Assembly: GCA_937990185.1 (NCBI GenBank) | Contig: CALKBI010000051.1 | Span: 1-45,124 of the forward strand | Length of the DNA stretch: 45,124 nt | Direction of reading: 5' to 3' | DNA from: an uncultured Neomegalonema sp. | Lineage (GTDB): Bacteria > Pseudomonadota > Alphaproteobacteria > Rhodobacterales > Rhodobacteraceae | Shown here: positions 36,640 to 44,785 of the stretch, one piece after another | Layout: each line of letters opens with the position of its first letter | Numbering within the stretch: position 1 is the stretch's first letter | Notes under the pieces: model-generated | The model's database searches: none | What the model was told of the DNA's origin: nothing | Seen by the model: only the letters and a program-made list of their open reading frames with translations | Made by a program: the position numbers and the translations under genes

Positions 36640-37557
36640 ATGCCCATCCGAATACCAGCCGATTTGCCCGCTGCGAAAGTCCTCGCTCGCGAGGGCGTTA
36701 TGTTGATGGCAAAGGATGATGCGGACGTACAAGACATTCGCCCGCTGCGCATTGGTCTTTTGAACTTAATGCCGGACAAAGTTCGAACCGAGTCGCAAAT
36801 CGCACGGCTTGTCGGAGCCACACCGTTACAGGTGGAACTTCAACTATTAAAGTTATCAAGCCACACGCCAAAAACGGTTTCTCAAGACCATATGCTTTCC
36901 TTCTATCGGCCTTGGCATGAGGTAAAGGACGAGAAATTCGACGGCTTGATCATCACGGGTGCACCAATCGAGCTTTTACCTTTCGAAGAGGTAAGCTATT
37001 GGCCGGAATTGATCGAACTTTTTGATTGGCTGGAAACCAACGTCCATTCGCTGTTTTCAATCTGCTGGGGCGCGCAAGCTGCTCTCTACCATTACCATGG
37101 CGTTCCAAAGCATACTCTGGAAAGCAAAGCGTTTGGCGTTTTTACACACCAAAACTTAGCGCCCTCATCACCGTATCTTCGCGGGTTTTCGGACGATTTT
37201 TCGATTCCGGTGTCCCGTTGGACAGAAGTACGCCGGGGCGATCTGCCTAAAAATACCGAGTTAAAAGTGCTCATGGAAGGCGATGAAACCGGCTTATGTA
37301 TGCTCGTTGAGGAGAAGACGCGCCGCCTCTACATGTTCAATCACGTCGAATATGACAGCACATCGCTGGGCGAAGAATACAAACGCGATGTTGATAAAGG
37401 ATCGCCCATCACCGTTCCTAAAAATTACTTCCCTGGAGATGACCCAACAAAAGAGCCACAAAATCGCTGGCGTGGTCATGCTCACTTATTATTTGGGAAC
37501 TGGATCAACGAAGTTTACCAGAGCACACCATATGATGCGTCGAAGATAGGAAAATGA
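36640..37557 (+). CDS. metAA: Homoserine O-acyltransferase, predicted acetyl-CoA-specific (MetA family)
   Basis: The 305-residue enzyme acylates homoserine as the first step to methionine. It begins [20 protein letters not shown], as family members do; an AGAGAGG ribosome-binding site precedes this ATG, so an in-frame start at 36580 is rejected. Catalytic residues fall at the canonical numbers: Cys142 in [11 protein letters not shown], and His235 and Glu237 in FNHVEYD. Residue 111 in [13 protein letters not shown] is Glu. In this family Glu111 marks acetyl-CoA use and Gly111 succinyl-CoA use, so the product is predicted to be O-acetylhomoserine. The stop overlaps the next gene (ATGA). It is not a MetX-type hydrolase-fold enzyme. 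Confidence 0.94.
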   Translation: MPIRIPADLPAAKVLAREGVMLMAKDDADVQDIRPLRIGLLNLMPDKVRTESQIARLVGATPLQVELQLLKLSSHTPKTVSQDHMLSFYRPWHEVKDEKFDGLIITGAPIELLPFEEVSYWPELIELFDWLETNVHSLFSICWGAQAALYHYHGVPKHTLESKAFGVFTHQNLAPSSPYLRGFSDDFSIPVSRWTEVRRGDLPKNTELKVLMEGDETGLCMLVEEKTRRLYMFNHVEYDSTSLGEEYKRDVDKGSPITVPKNYFPGDDPTKEPQNRWRGHAHLLFGNWINEVYQSTPYDASKIGK

Positions 37558-38504
37558 CGCCTCAATTTCGTCCCCGCTTTCCATGGTGGGGTGGTGACTT
37601 GCAAACCCTGAGGAACCGTCTAGCCCATCGCCAAAGCCCCCTACCAGGCGAGGCAGAAACATTTCAGGTAAAAACACCTGATAACGATATACTGACTGGC
37701 ACTTTGCATCGGCCAGACACCCCTAAAGCACAACCTTTCATCTATTTGCTTCACGGGCTGACGGGCGATGAGAACAGCGTTTACATGCAGGAGGCAACCC
37801 GCCACCATCTCGCCCAGGGCAGGAGTGTACTACGAATGAACCTGCGCGGAGCTGGGTCTTCTGAACTTCTCTGCAAAAGCACTTACACTGCAGCGAGTTG
37901 GCCTGATATTTTAACAACGGTGGATGCGCTTGAACCATCACTAACGAAAGACGGCATTTTCCTCATCGGATTCTCGATGGGAGGAAATATGCTGATCAAC
38001 GCTTTACCACACATAAGACACGACAGCGGATGTCTTGGCGCCGCAACAGTCTCTGCACCTATTGATCCAGTCAGCGCGTCTCGTAGGTTGATGTGCCGGC
38101 GCAATCATATCTATCAAAAAGCGCTTTTGGATGAGATGAAAGAAACCTATCTGACCCGTCCTGAAGGAGGCGATCCAGTTTGGCGTCCGATTATTGAAAA
38201 TGTAGACAGCGTTTGGGCGTTTGACGACCAAATCACCGCACCCCGAAATGGATACAGTGGCGCAAAAGAATACTATGAGCGCACCGCAGGGATAAAGCAG
38301 CTAGAGGCAATAAATCTCCCCCTCTTAATGATCCACGCAAAAAACGACCCTTGGATTCCTGTCGCGCCTTACCTGACTCTACCACCTTCCTCTCATATTA
38401 CTGTCGAGATCACGCGTTCAGGAGGCCATGTCGGTTTTCATGGTAAAGACCCACAGCCTTGGCATGATCTAAGAATTAGTGATTTCATCGCAGAGCTTAT
38501 TTAA
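37554..38504 (+). CDS. YheT family alpha/beta-fold hydrolase
   Basis: The 316-residue protein matches COG0429. It has an N-terminal [17 protein letters not shown], the oxyanion region [20 protein letters not shown], then [20 protein letters not shown]. The nucleophile motif is [19 protein letters not shown], with [12 protein letters not shown] for the acid and [11 protein letters not shown] for the catalytic His. The substrate is unknown; relatives are assigned as carboxylesterases. It overlaps metA by four bases, so it is translationally coupled to methionine synthesis, though a pathway role is not evident. Confidence 0.92.
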   Translation: MTPQFRPRFPWWGGDLQTLRNRLAHRQSPLPGEAETFQVKTPDNDILTGTLHRPDTPKAQPFIYLLHGLTGDENSVYMQEATRHHLAQGRSVLRMNLRGAGSSELLCKSTYTAASWPDILTTVDALEPSLTKDGIFLIGFSMGGNMLINALPHIRHDSGCLGAATVSAPIDPVSASRRLMCRRNHIYQKALLDEMKETYLTRPEGGDPVWRPIIENVDSVWAFDDQITAPRNGYSGAKEYYERTAGIKQLEAINLPLLMIHAKNDPWIPVAPYLTLPPSSHITVEITRSGGHVGFHGKDPQPWHDLRISDFIAELI

Positions 38505-38570
38505 ACTGGTTTGTGATGCTGGACGCACTCGCCCGTAACACATAGTTTCCTGAAAGCGCATGGAGGCAAG

Positions 38571-39455
38571 ATGAGTAAATTCAACAAACCATTCGATGGC
38601 GAGATTAGCCGCTATTTCGAAGAAGAAGCGCCTAAAGCAATGCGTAAAGCCATCGAGAAAGCAGGCAAAAAAGACATCCTCGATCCGACTTACCCATACA
38701 AAGAGCGCATGGATAAGGACGAATATGAGCAACAACTTGAAGACAGCCAAATAGAGCTTGTGAAAATGCAGCGCTGGATCGTCGAGAATGACAAGCGTGT
38801 TGTTATCATCTTCGAAGGCCGTGACGCCGCAGGTAAAGGCGGAGCCATCAAGAGACTGACGCTCAACCTCAATCCGCGTGTGGCAAACGTCGTCGCACTG
38901 GGCACGCCATCCGACCGGGAACGCGGGGAATGGTATTTCCAACGCTACATCTCTCATTTACCGACAAGTGGCGCGCTGACGATATTTGATAGATCATGGT
39001 ATAATCGCGCTGGTGTAGAACCGGTGATGGGCTTTGCCAGCAAGCCGCAAACGGATCAATTCTTTGATCAAGCCCCGGAATTCGAGAAGTTATTGGTCGA
39101 AGACGGAGTTATCTTAATCAAGATTTGGCTTTCTGTAAGCCGCGCAGAACAACTCCGCCGGTTTCTCGAACGGGAAGCAGACCCCCTCAAGCACTGGAAA
39201 ATATCACCAATCGACGTGGCCGCACTCGGCAAATGGGCCGATTATTCCAAAGCACGCAAGCGGATGTTTCAAAAAACCGATACCAAAACCGCACCGTGGA
39301 CTGTGATCCGCTCTGAAGATAAGCGCCGTGCCCGCCTCGCGGTTATTCGCACCGTGCTGCAAGCCATTCCTTATAAGGACAAAAACAAAAAAATCGCGAA
39401 ACTGCCTGACAGGAAGATCTGCGGGGCCCCTGGAAAACATGGCGAGCTGATGTAA
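38571..39455 (+). CDS. ppk2: Polyphosphate kinase 2
   Basis: The 294-residue one-domain PPK2 moves phosphate between polyphosphate and nucleoside diphosphates. It carries Walker A VVIIFEGRDAAGKGGAIKRL, the lid region LGTPSDRERGEWYFQRYISH and Walker B LTIFDRSWYNRAGVEPVMGF. Length and the absence of a duplicated domain point to class I (ADP/GDP phosphorylating), though class cannot be proven by eye. A GGAGGC ribosome-binding site precedes the ATG. With hppA and ppa this gives the window three phosphate/pyrophosphate energy enzymes. The downstream 39456-39724 is AT-rich, with a weak AU hairpin and T run at about 39482-39516 that might terminate this transcript. Confidence 0.95.
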   Translation: MSKFNKPFDGEISRYFEEEAPKAMRKAIEKAGKKDILDPTYPYKERMDKDEYEQQLEDSQIELVKMQRWIVENDKRVVIIFEGRDAAGKGGAIKRLTLNLNPRVANVVALGTPSDRERGEWYFQRYISHLPTSGALTIFDRSWYNRAGVEPVMGFASKPQTDQFFDQAPEFEKLLVEDGVILIKIWLSVSRAEQLRRFLEREADPLKHWKISPIDVAALGKWADYSKARKRMFQKTDTKTAPWTVIRSEDKRRARLAVIRTVLQAIPYKDKNKKIAKLPDRKICGAPGKHGELM

Positions 39456-39724
39456 AAATAAACAGCCAGACCAATGCTGATGCTATTATTATTAATAAAT
39501 ATTGCTATAGCTTTTTCATAATTACTTTATTCAACACTGTTTTTTCGTAGTTAAAATACCCTTAATATAGTGCTTACATATAGGCATTCTATCAACAATT
39601 ACGGCTTCTCTAGATACATTAGTGTAAAATTTTAGTCGAACGCTGTTTGTTAATTCCGTCTTTAACCAGTCATGGCATTCTTCTTAGTGACTTTGGGGAA
39701 GCTATCGTACTGGGAGGGGCACAT

Positions 39725-40351
39725 ATGCATTCGATGCGAAAATACCTCGCAGCGTTTATGCTTCTTTTAGGAACAGCGGGTGGAAGCGCCCATGCAGCGT
39801 CTTTAAGCACTGATGTATCAGTCAACCTCGGGTCAGTTCTCAGTTTATCTTGCTTTGACGAAGTAGACGTCAACTTATCTTCCGATACATACTTGGCTGC
39901 CATCAGCCGCAACGGTTCAGGCAATTTGCCCAGCGTAACGAGAAACGCCCGCGCACGGTCAGGGCAGCTAAACGTAAATGCAGGACGGCGTATTTGGAAT
40001 AGAAGGCGATTTCGGCCAAGAAGCAGTGTAAATCTCGACCTAGGGGGAGTCTGCGCCTATCGATCACTGGGTATTGCTACGGGTGCGCAGGTACGAGTGG
40101 AGCGCCTTGAAGAGAGGCTTGAAGCAAATGGTGGTGGCTTCATCTCAGTTGTAAGAGTCAGAGCGCGCGACAGCGAGGACCAAGGACCATGGCGCAGACG
40201 ATATAACGTCCGCCCTAATCAACTGGGAGCAGGTGTCGTTAGGGGCATTGATGTCCGCCTCAGGCTCAACATGCGCAATGCAAGCGAACCGGGACTATAT
40301 GCAAGCCCAACAGATGGTACATTCCGCATTACAGTGATTAGCAATCCTTGA
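39725..40351 (+). CDS. Exported arginine-rich beta protein, function unknown
   Basis: The 208-residue protein has a clear signal peptide (about residues 1-24, ending GGSAHA). The mature part is rich in beta-prone and Arg residues. It opens with TDVSVNLGSVLSLSCFDEVD, has a second Cys in LDLGGVCAYRSLGIATG and ends in DGTFRITVISNP, a layout like secreted beta-sandwich proteins of the fimbrial/spore-coat-U type, but I cannot assign a family. Two cysteines could form one disulfide. A GGGAGGGG ribosome-binding site seven bases upstream fixes the ATG at 39725 and rules out an upstream start at 39647. It stands alone after a 269-base AT-rich gap. Confidence 0.8.
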   Translation: MHSMRKYLAAFMLLLGTAGGSAHAASLSTDVSVNLGSVLSLSCFDEVDVNLSSDTYLAAISRNGSGNLPSVTRNARARSGQLNVNAGRRIWNRRRFRPRSSVNLDLGGVCAYRSLGIATGAQVRVERLEERLEANGGGFISVVRVRARDSEDQGPWRRRYNVRPNQLGAGVVRGIDVRLRLNMRNASEPGLYASPTDGTFRITVISNP

Positions 40352-40389
40352 ATAGATTGCCGTAACACTGACTCTGATAATGCGTTTCG

Positions 40390-40854
40390 TTATTTGGCGT
40401 TGGAGAGTTTTTCTTTGACCAACTTTCCTACCGCCCCGAAATCCATGCGCCCCACATAATCCGATTTAAGAGAATTCATCACGCTTCCCATATCTTTGAG
40501 TGACGAAGCATTTAGTGTCGTGATCGTATTCTGTACGGCTTCAGATACTGCATCTTCTGACATCGGCTCTGGCAGAAATTCGCGAATAATACTAATTTCT
40601 TGGCGTTCCCGTTCTACAAGCTCCAGCCTACCGCCATTTTCGTATTGTTCTGCAGAATCTTCTCTCTGCTTAATCATTTTTCCTAACAGCGCCATAATCT
40701 CGACGTCATCAACGCCGTTTGAATCGCCGCCAGTTCCTCTCAGAGAAATGTCTTTCTCTTTGATTGCAGCGTTTACGAGACGCAATGTCGATAACCGAAC
40801 AGCGTCCTTATCTTTCATTGCGGCTTTCATCGCCGTGTTGATCGTTGATCTCAT
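40390..40854 (-). CDS. GatB/YqeY domain-containing protein
   Basis: The 154-residue helical protein matches the YqeY family, related to the tRNA-binding tail of GatB: MRSTINTAMKAAMKDKDAVR, LRLVNAAIKEKDISLRGTGG, LGKMIKQREDSAEQYENGGR and the C-terminal SDYVGRMDFGAVGKLVKEKL. Members are proposed to bind tRNA or help amidotransferase chemistry; the function is not settled. It is divergent from carA with an 87-base shared promoter gap, an arrangement I associate with alphaproteobacteria. Confidence 0.93.
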   Translation of the reverse strand: MRSTINTAMKAAMKDKDAVRLSTLRLVNAAIKEKDISLRGTGGDSNGVDDVEIMALLGKMIKQREDSAEQYENGGRLELVERERQEISIIREFLPEPMSEDAVSEAVQNTITTLNASSLKDMGSVMNSLKSDYVGRMDFGAVGKLVKEKLSNAK

Positions 40855-40941
40855 AGATATTCTCTACTCTGGCTCTTGACCTATCCGAGCCGAAAACCTT
40901 AGACACGCTGTTAAGCTCGCGTTCGGCTGCGGAGACGACTC

Positions 40942-42144
40942 ATGAACCCCTCAGATACCCTAATCGTCGAGGCGAACAAGCCCGATGACTCTATTTCTTC
41001 ACGCCCAACAGCATGCCTTGCGCTTGCGGATGGTACAATTTTTTATGGTCGAGGGTTTGGAGCCGTTGGTGAGGCAGTAGGGGAACTCTGCTTTAACACA
41101 TCAATGACGGGTTATCAGGAGATCATGACCGACCCGTCCTACGCCGGACAAATCGTTGCGTTTACATTTCCTCATATCGGAAACACCGGAACGACATCTG
41201 AAGACAATGAAACCGATACGCCTGTCGCACTTGGTATGATCACACGGTTAGACCCGACGGAACCGTCGAACTGGCGCTCGACCCAAGACTTGCGCGAATG
41301 GATGGCAGCATCGGGAAGAATTGGCATCGCCGGTGTCGATACGAGACGGCTCACACGGATGGTTCGTGACCTCGGGATGCCGCATGTCACCATCGCCTAT
41401 GATCCAAATGGCAATTTCGATGCGGATGCTTTGGTAGAGCGCGCCAGAGGTTGGAATGGTATTGAGGGCGTCGATCTCGCAAAAGACGTGACATGCGCAG
41501 CGGCATATGAGTGGAAAGAAAAACGTTGGACTTGGGAAGAAGGTTATTCCGACCAAACCACGCCCGCGCGAAAGGTTGTCGCCATTGATTACGGCGCAAA
41601 GCGCAATATCTTGCGTTGTCTTGCGGATGTGGGCTGCGATGTCACAGTCTTGCCGGCAACATCGACCGTAGAAGATATTATGTCTCTTAATCCGGATGGT
41701 GTCTTCTTATCTAACGGTCCCGGTGATCCCGCTGCGACGGGCGAATACGCTGTGCCAGTGATCAAAGAAATTGTGGAAAGTGGCCTGCCAGTCTTCGGCG
41801 TATGTTTGGGACACCAAATGCTCGCATTAGCGCTCGGTGCCAGCACAAAGAAAATGAAACAAGGTCATCACGGAGCCAACCATCCTGTTAAAGATATGGA
41901 TACCGAAAAAGTCGAAATCACGTCGATGAATCATGGCTTTACAGTCGACAAAAACACTCTGCCTGGCGGTATTATCGAAAGCCATACGTCATTATTTGAC
42001 CAAACGAATTGTGGTATTCGCGTTGAAGGCAAACCGATCTTCTCAGTTCAATATCACCCGGAAGCAAGCCCCGGACCCCGCGACAGTCATTATCTGTTCG
42101 AAAGATTCGCTGCCAACATTGATGAACACAAGAATAACAGTTGA
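40942..42144 (+). CDS. carA: Carbamoyl-phosphate synthase small (glutaminase) subunit
   Basis: The 400-residue subunit hydrolyses glutamine and channels ammonia to CarB for arginine and pyrimidine synthesis. An N-terminal CPSase domain (ACLALADGTIFYGRGFGAVG, FNTSMTGYQEIMTDPSYAGQ) precedes the class I glutaminase domain with the nucleophile Cys in [17 protein letters not shown], the oxyanion loop FLSNGPGDPAATGEY and the triad His/Glu in SVQYHPEASPGPRDS. Length and motifs are normal. carB is not directly downstream; a glycosyltransferase remnant and accessory genes follow instead. Confidence 0.97.
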   Translation: MNPSDTLIVEANKPDDSISSRPTACLALADGTIFYGRGFGAVGEAVGELCFNTSMTGYQEIMTDPSYAGQIVAFTFPHIGNTGTTSEDNETDTPVALGMITRLDPTEPSNWRSTQDLREWMAASGRIGIAGVDTRRLTRMVRDLGMPHVTIAYDPNGNFDADALVERARGWNGIEGVDLAKDVTCAAAYEWKEKRWTWEEGYSDQTTPARKVVAIDYGAKRNILRCLADVGCDVTVLPATSTVEDIMSLNPDGVFLSNGPGDPAATGEYAVPVIKEIVESGLPVFGVCLGHQMLALALGASTKKMKQGHHGANHPVKDMDTEKVEITSMNHGFTVDKNTLPGGIIESHTSLFDQTNCGIRVEGKPIFSVQYHPEASPGPRDSHYLFERFAANIDEHKNNS

Positions 42145-42213
42145 GTGAACGACAGTCCGCATACCGACAATAAGTTGTTGCCACTAAGCCGCTGACCTGA
42201 CAGTCTTCGTTTA

Positions 42214-42240
42214 TTGCGCTGTGTTTCTGCGCTGTATAAT
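42214..42240 (+). promoter_or_regulatory. Possible promoter of the glycosyltransferase gene
   Basis: A perfect TATAAT lies at 42235-42240. The best -35 (TTGCGC at 42214-42219) matches four of six positions with a short 15-base spacer. Transcription would start near 42247, just before the GTG start at 42261. Confidence 0.35.
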
Positions 42241-42260
42241 TGCGGCTTGGGGAATCCGGC

Positions 42261-43286
42261 GTGGATAGGGAAGAACGGTCTGAGAGTCTGGGCGACTATC
42301 ATTTTCCGGAATTTCACAATGATACCAACACGCCCTCACAACAAAACTCGTCCGATAAGAATTTTGATGGGACCGAATCTCATGCCACTGTACCGCTTCA
42401 AGATTTCGCGGCACTATTAAGAACGATTTCTCAACCTGATATCCCGCATACGCTTCGATATTCTCTGCACAAATACATCCAAAAGCACTTCCGTTCGGAA
42501 TTGACCGAGCGTGCGACGCAATTGTTGCATGACCATCAGCCAAAGGTGTCGGCACTTTCACCAACGGCTCTTTGGATACGTACCAGCCTTGTACTTTTAG
42601 CCGTCATTTTCCCAATCGGATTTATCGTTGCCCCAAAAGCGATGTTGACAGTCGTCGTTTATGCGTTGCTTCCATATTGTTTTGCCTCAATGGTATTGAA
42701 GGGTGTTCTCACCATCGCGAGTCTCAGGCGAGGGAAAACTCCCAAACATTTAAAACCTGCAAAACTACCCATCGTAACTATTTTTCTGCCGGTTCACGGT
42801 GAAGCGTCAGCTTTACCTGCACTCATTTCAGCTTTGGCCCGCCTCGATTATCCAACTGAAAAACTCGACCTCAAGTTTCTGGTTGAAGAAACCGACAGAC
42901 CAACCCGGGAAGTACTGGCCTTACTGGACTTACCTTCACATTATGAAACCATAGTCATTCCAAAAAGCCACCCACAAACCAAACCTAAAGCAATGAACTA
43001 TGCCCTTCCCTTCGCCCGTGGTGAGATTGTCGGGATCTACGATGCGGAAGATGCGCCCGAGCCGGATCAGATCATCAAAGTAGTTCATGCATTGACCAAA
43101 GCAGACGCCGATACGGTTTGCGTTCAAGCACGCCTAAACCACTATAATGCAACTGAAACGACGCTCTCGCGAATGGCTCAGGCTGAATACACGCTTTGGT
43201 TCGATATGCTTTTGACGGGATTAAGTCGTTTAAGATTGCCAATCCCCCTTGGTGGAACATCGCTGTTTATCAACGGCATTGCGTAG
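42261..43286 (+). pseudogene. Family 2 glycosyltransferase, truncated at the 3' end
   Basis: The remaining N-terminal part (about 340 residues from a GTG start) has a helical leader, two membrane helices (about residues 100-145) and the GT-A core with VTIFLPVHGEASALPALISA, LVEETDRPTREVLALLD, KPKAMNYALPFARGEIVGIY and the DxD-type DAEDAPEPDQIIKVVHAL. It runs normally to LPIPLGGTS and then stops after LFINGIA. Homologues continue with the acceptor-site TEDADLG-type motif, a QxxRW motif and further membrane helices, all missing here. The break coincides with the start of accessory genes, so insertion of a mobile element is the likely cause. The product would be inactive. The exact start codon is uncertain. 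Confidence 0.75.
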
Positions 43287-43331
43287 CAAACGCACCAAGA
43301 CTGAACACCTAGATTCTAGTACATTGCAGGG

Positions 43332-43814
43332 ATGGAAATAAAGCCCCGATTAACTGAACACGGCACGCTTAAACCGTCCAGAATGGCGGATACTGAGATA
43401 GTCGCCGGATTACTCGCCAAGCGCTCCAAGATGTTCAACGAAGCCGAACGCCTACGCGACAGAATGGCAGAGATAAAGAACGACGTTGCTGCACTTGATC
43501 GCGTTCTAGGCACACTCGGATACACTGGCGATCTGGACAGCATAATGCCACGCCAGAAGGTAACGCGGCTGTTCGGTGCCGGTGAACTGCTACGCGCCTG
43601 CCTTGCCGAGATACGCCACGCTGACGGCCCTATCACATCGCGGGACATTGCACGGAATATCATTGAAGTGAGAGGCGAAGACCCAGCGGACAGGAAGTAC
43701 CTGTCTGACCTCACGCGGCGTATATCTAAGTGCCTTGTTAAACCGCGCTCTGAGGGGCTGGTTAGGGCTAAGATGAAGGATGGAAACGCTATTTTGTGGG
43801 AGAAGATGGGTTAG
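43332..43814 (+). CDS. Passenger protein: coiled coil plus winged-helix-like domain, function unknown
   Basis: The 160-residue protein has a predicted coiled coil (about residues 30-60, with AERLRDRMAEIKNDVAALDR) followed by a helical domain (about 78-158). That domain holds GELLRACLAEIRHADGPITS, RDIARNIIEVRG and a basic wing-like end, GLVRAKMKDGNAILWEKM, resembling a winged helix. It may bind DNA and regulate the element or its cargo. The ATG at 43332 has an AGGG too close for a normal ribosome-binding site; the ATG at 43383 is an alternative. I do not recognise a named family. Confidence 0.65.
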   Translation: MEIKPRLTEHGTLKPSRMADTEIVAGLLAKRSKMFNEAERLRDRMAEIKNDVAALDRVLGTLGYTGDLDSIMPRQKVTRLFGAGELLRACLAEIRHADGPITSRDIARNIIEVRGEDPADRKYLSDLTRRISKCLVKPRSEGLVRAKMKDGNAILWEKMG

Positions 43815-43902
43815 GACGCTGCAAAACTTCCCGCTGCGATTGCTGCGTGCAAATAAGTGACTATATGGTAAGGTAACTTCGAACTCATTCTGGGAGGGTT
43901 CC

Positions 43903-44424
43903 GTGCCAGCACCATACTCACCAGTAGCTTTTGCGAACTGGTTCATAGCAAGAGACCACGATGGCATCACCCATCTGAAAGTGCAGAAACTTGTTTACTG
44001 CGCCTATGGTTGGTGGCTTGCATACAACTACCCTGAAGAAGTTTTATCTGAACGCCCTCAGGTGTGGAGGCATGGTCCGGTTTTTCGAGATATATACTCG
44101 TCTTTTTCAAGCAATGGGGATCGTCCTATAAGGCATCTCGGGCGCGTCGTTAACTCAAACTTGCCCGGAAAAGTCGATGACGGCGACGACAGGGTAAACA
44201 GCCTTTTGGAATTTACAAAAAAGCGCTACGGAGAAATGGACGGGTTTACGCTATCAGACCTGACCCACAAAGAGGGCACGCCTTGGCAAATAATGGCTGC
44301 GAGTTACAATTATCGGGTCCCTAGAAATTTGATGATCCCGCCCGAGCTTATTCGGGACGAATTTAAGAAAATCTCTGAAGATAACCATCTGTTCGAAAAT
44401 GAAAAAACCGCTTTGGGGGTTTGA
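43903..44424 (+). CDS. Panacea (DUF4065) domain protein, probable antitoxin
   Basis: The 173-residue protein matches the Panacea/DUF4065 family (SocA-like): the N-terminal SPVAFANWFIARDHDGITHL, then KVQKLVYCAYGWWLAYNYPE, VWRHGPVFRDIYSSFSS and SDLTHKEGTPWQIMAAS. Panacea proteins are widespread antitoxins that neutralise many unrelated toxins encoded next to them. The start is a GTG at 43903 with a strong GGGAGGG ribosome-binding site seven bases upstream. Its last 26 bases overlap the start of the next gene, the usual tight coupling of toxin-antitoxin pairs. Together with the downstream membrane protein it forms a likely two-gene module on the mobile element. Confidence 0.85.
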   Translation: MPAPYSPVAFANWFIARDHDGITHLKVQKLVYCAYGWWLAYNYPEEVLSERPQVWRHGPVFRDIYSSFSSNGDRPIRHLGRVVNSNLPGKVDDGDDRVNSLLEFTKKRYGEMDGFTLSDLTHKEGTPWQIMAASYNYRVPRNLMIPPELIRDEFKKISEDNHLFENEKTALGV

Positions 44425-44785
44425 TCCGGGTCCCCCGGATGACGACGAATTTATTGATGCGGATAGGAATCCGAGTCCCGAAAAAGAGGCACGCGACCTA
44501 AGAAACCCCGAAGAAATTGAATCAAGCAAGCTCGACAATCAAGAAAAGAAAGATAACCTCAAGGCGCGCGCAGACTACGCGGAGAAAGCGTATAGACTAG
44601 TTTGGACTTGGACTAGCTGCGTAATGATTATCACGTTAGTCCAGTTTATCGCAAAATCTTCGGGGAATGCGCTACACCACTCAAGTTTTATTGCTCTTGT
44701 GGTTTCAACGTCCGGGTTGATGTTTGGATTCTGGGCGTTGGTTGGAAGATATCTGTTCCCTCAATCACCAAAGAGCAAAGATTAA
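44399..44785 (+). CDS. Small membrane protein, candidate toxin partner of the Panacea protein
   Basis: The 128-residue protein has an acidic, Pro-rich cytoplasmic leader (about residues 8-48), a charged helix (49-64) and two membrane helices: 65-85 (YRLVWTWTSCVMIITLVQFI) and 97-118 (ALVVSTSGLMFGFWALVGRY). The ATG lies inside the Panacea gene and lacks its own strong ribosome-binding site, so translation is probably coupled. Membrane-acting toxins are one class known to pair with Panacea antitoxins, so a membrane-depolarising toxin is plausible. That is inference: no toxin family signature is seen. Its TAA overlaps the transposase stop on the other strand (TTAA). Confidence 0.68.
   Translation: MKKPLWGFDPGPPDDDEFIDADRNPSPEKEARDLRNPEEIESSKLDNQEKKDNLKARADYAEKAYRLVWTWTSCVMIITLVQFIAKSSGNALHHSSFIALVVSTSGLMFGFWALVGRYLFPQSPKSKD

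Noticed and set aside
39456..39724. AT-rich gap as a horizontally acquired island or origin
   Set aside because: It is only about 270 bases, has no repeats or DnaA-box cluster that I can see, and is flanked by ordinary chromosomal genes.
43590..43970. 126-codon minus-strand frame across the passenger ORF
   Set aside because: It overlaps the well-formed plus-strand ORF and the ribosome-binding site and start of the Panacea gene; no family pattern.
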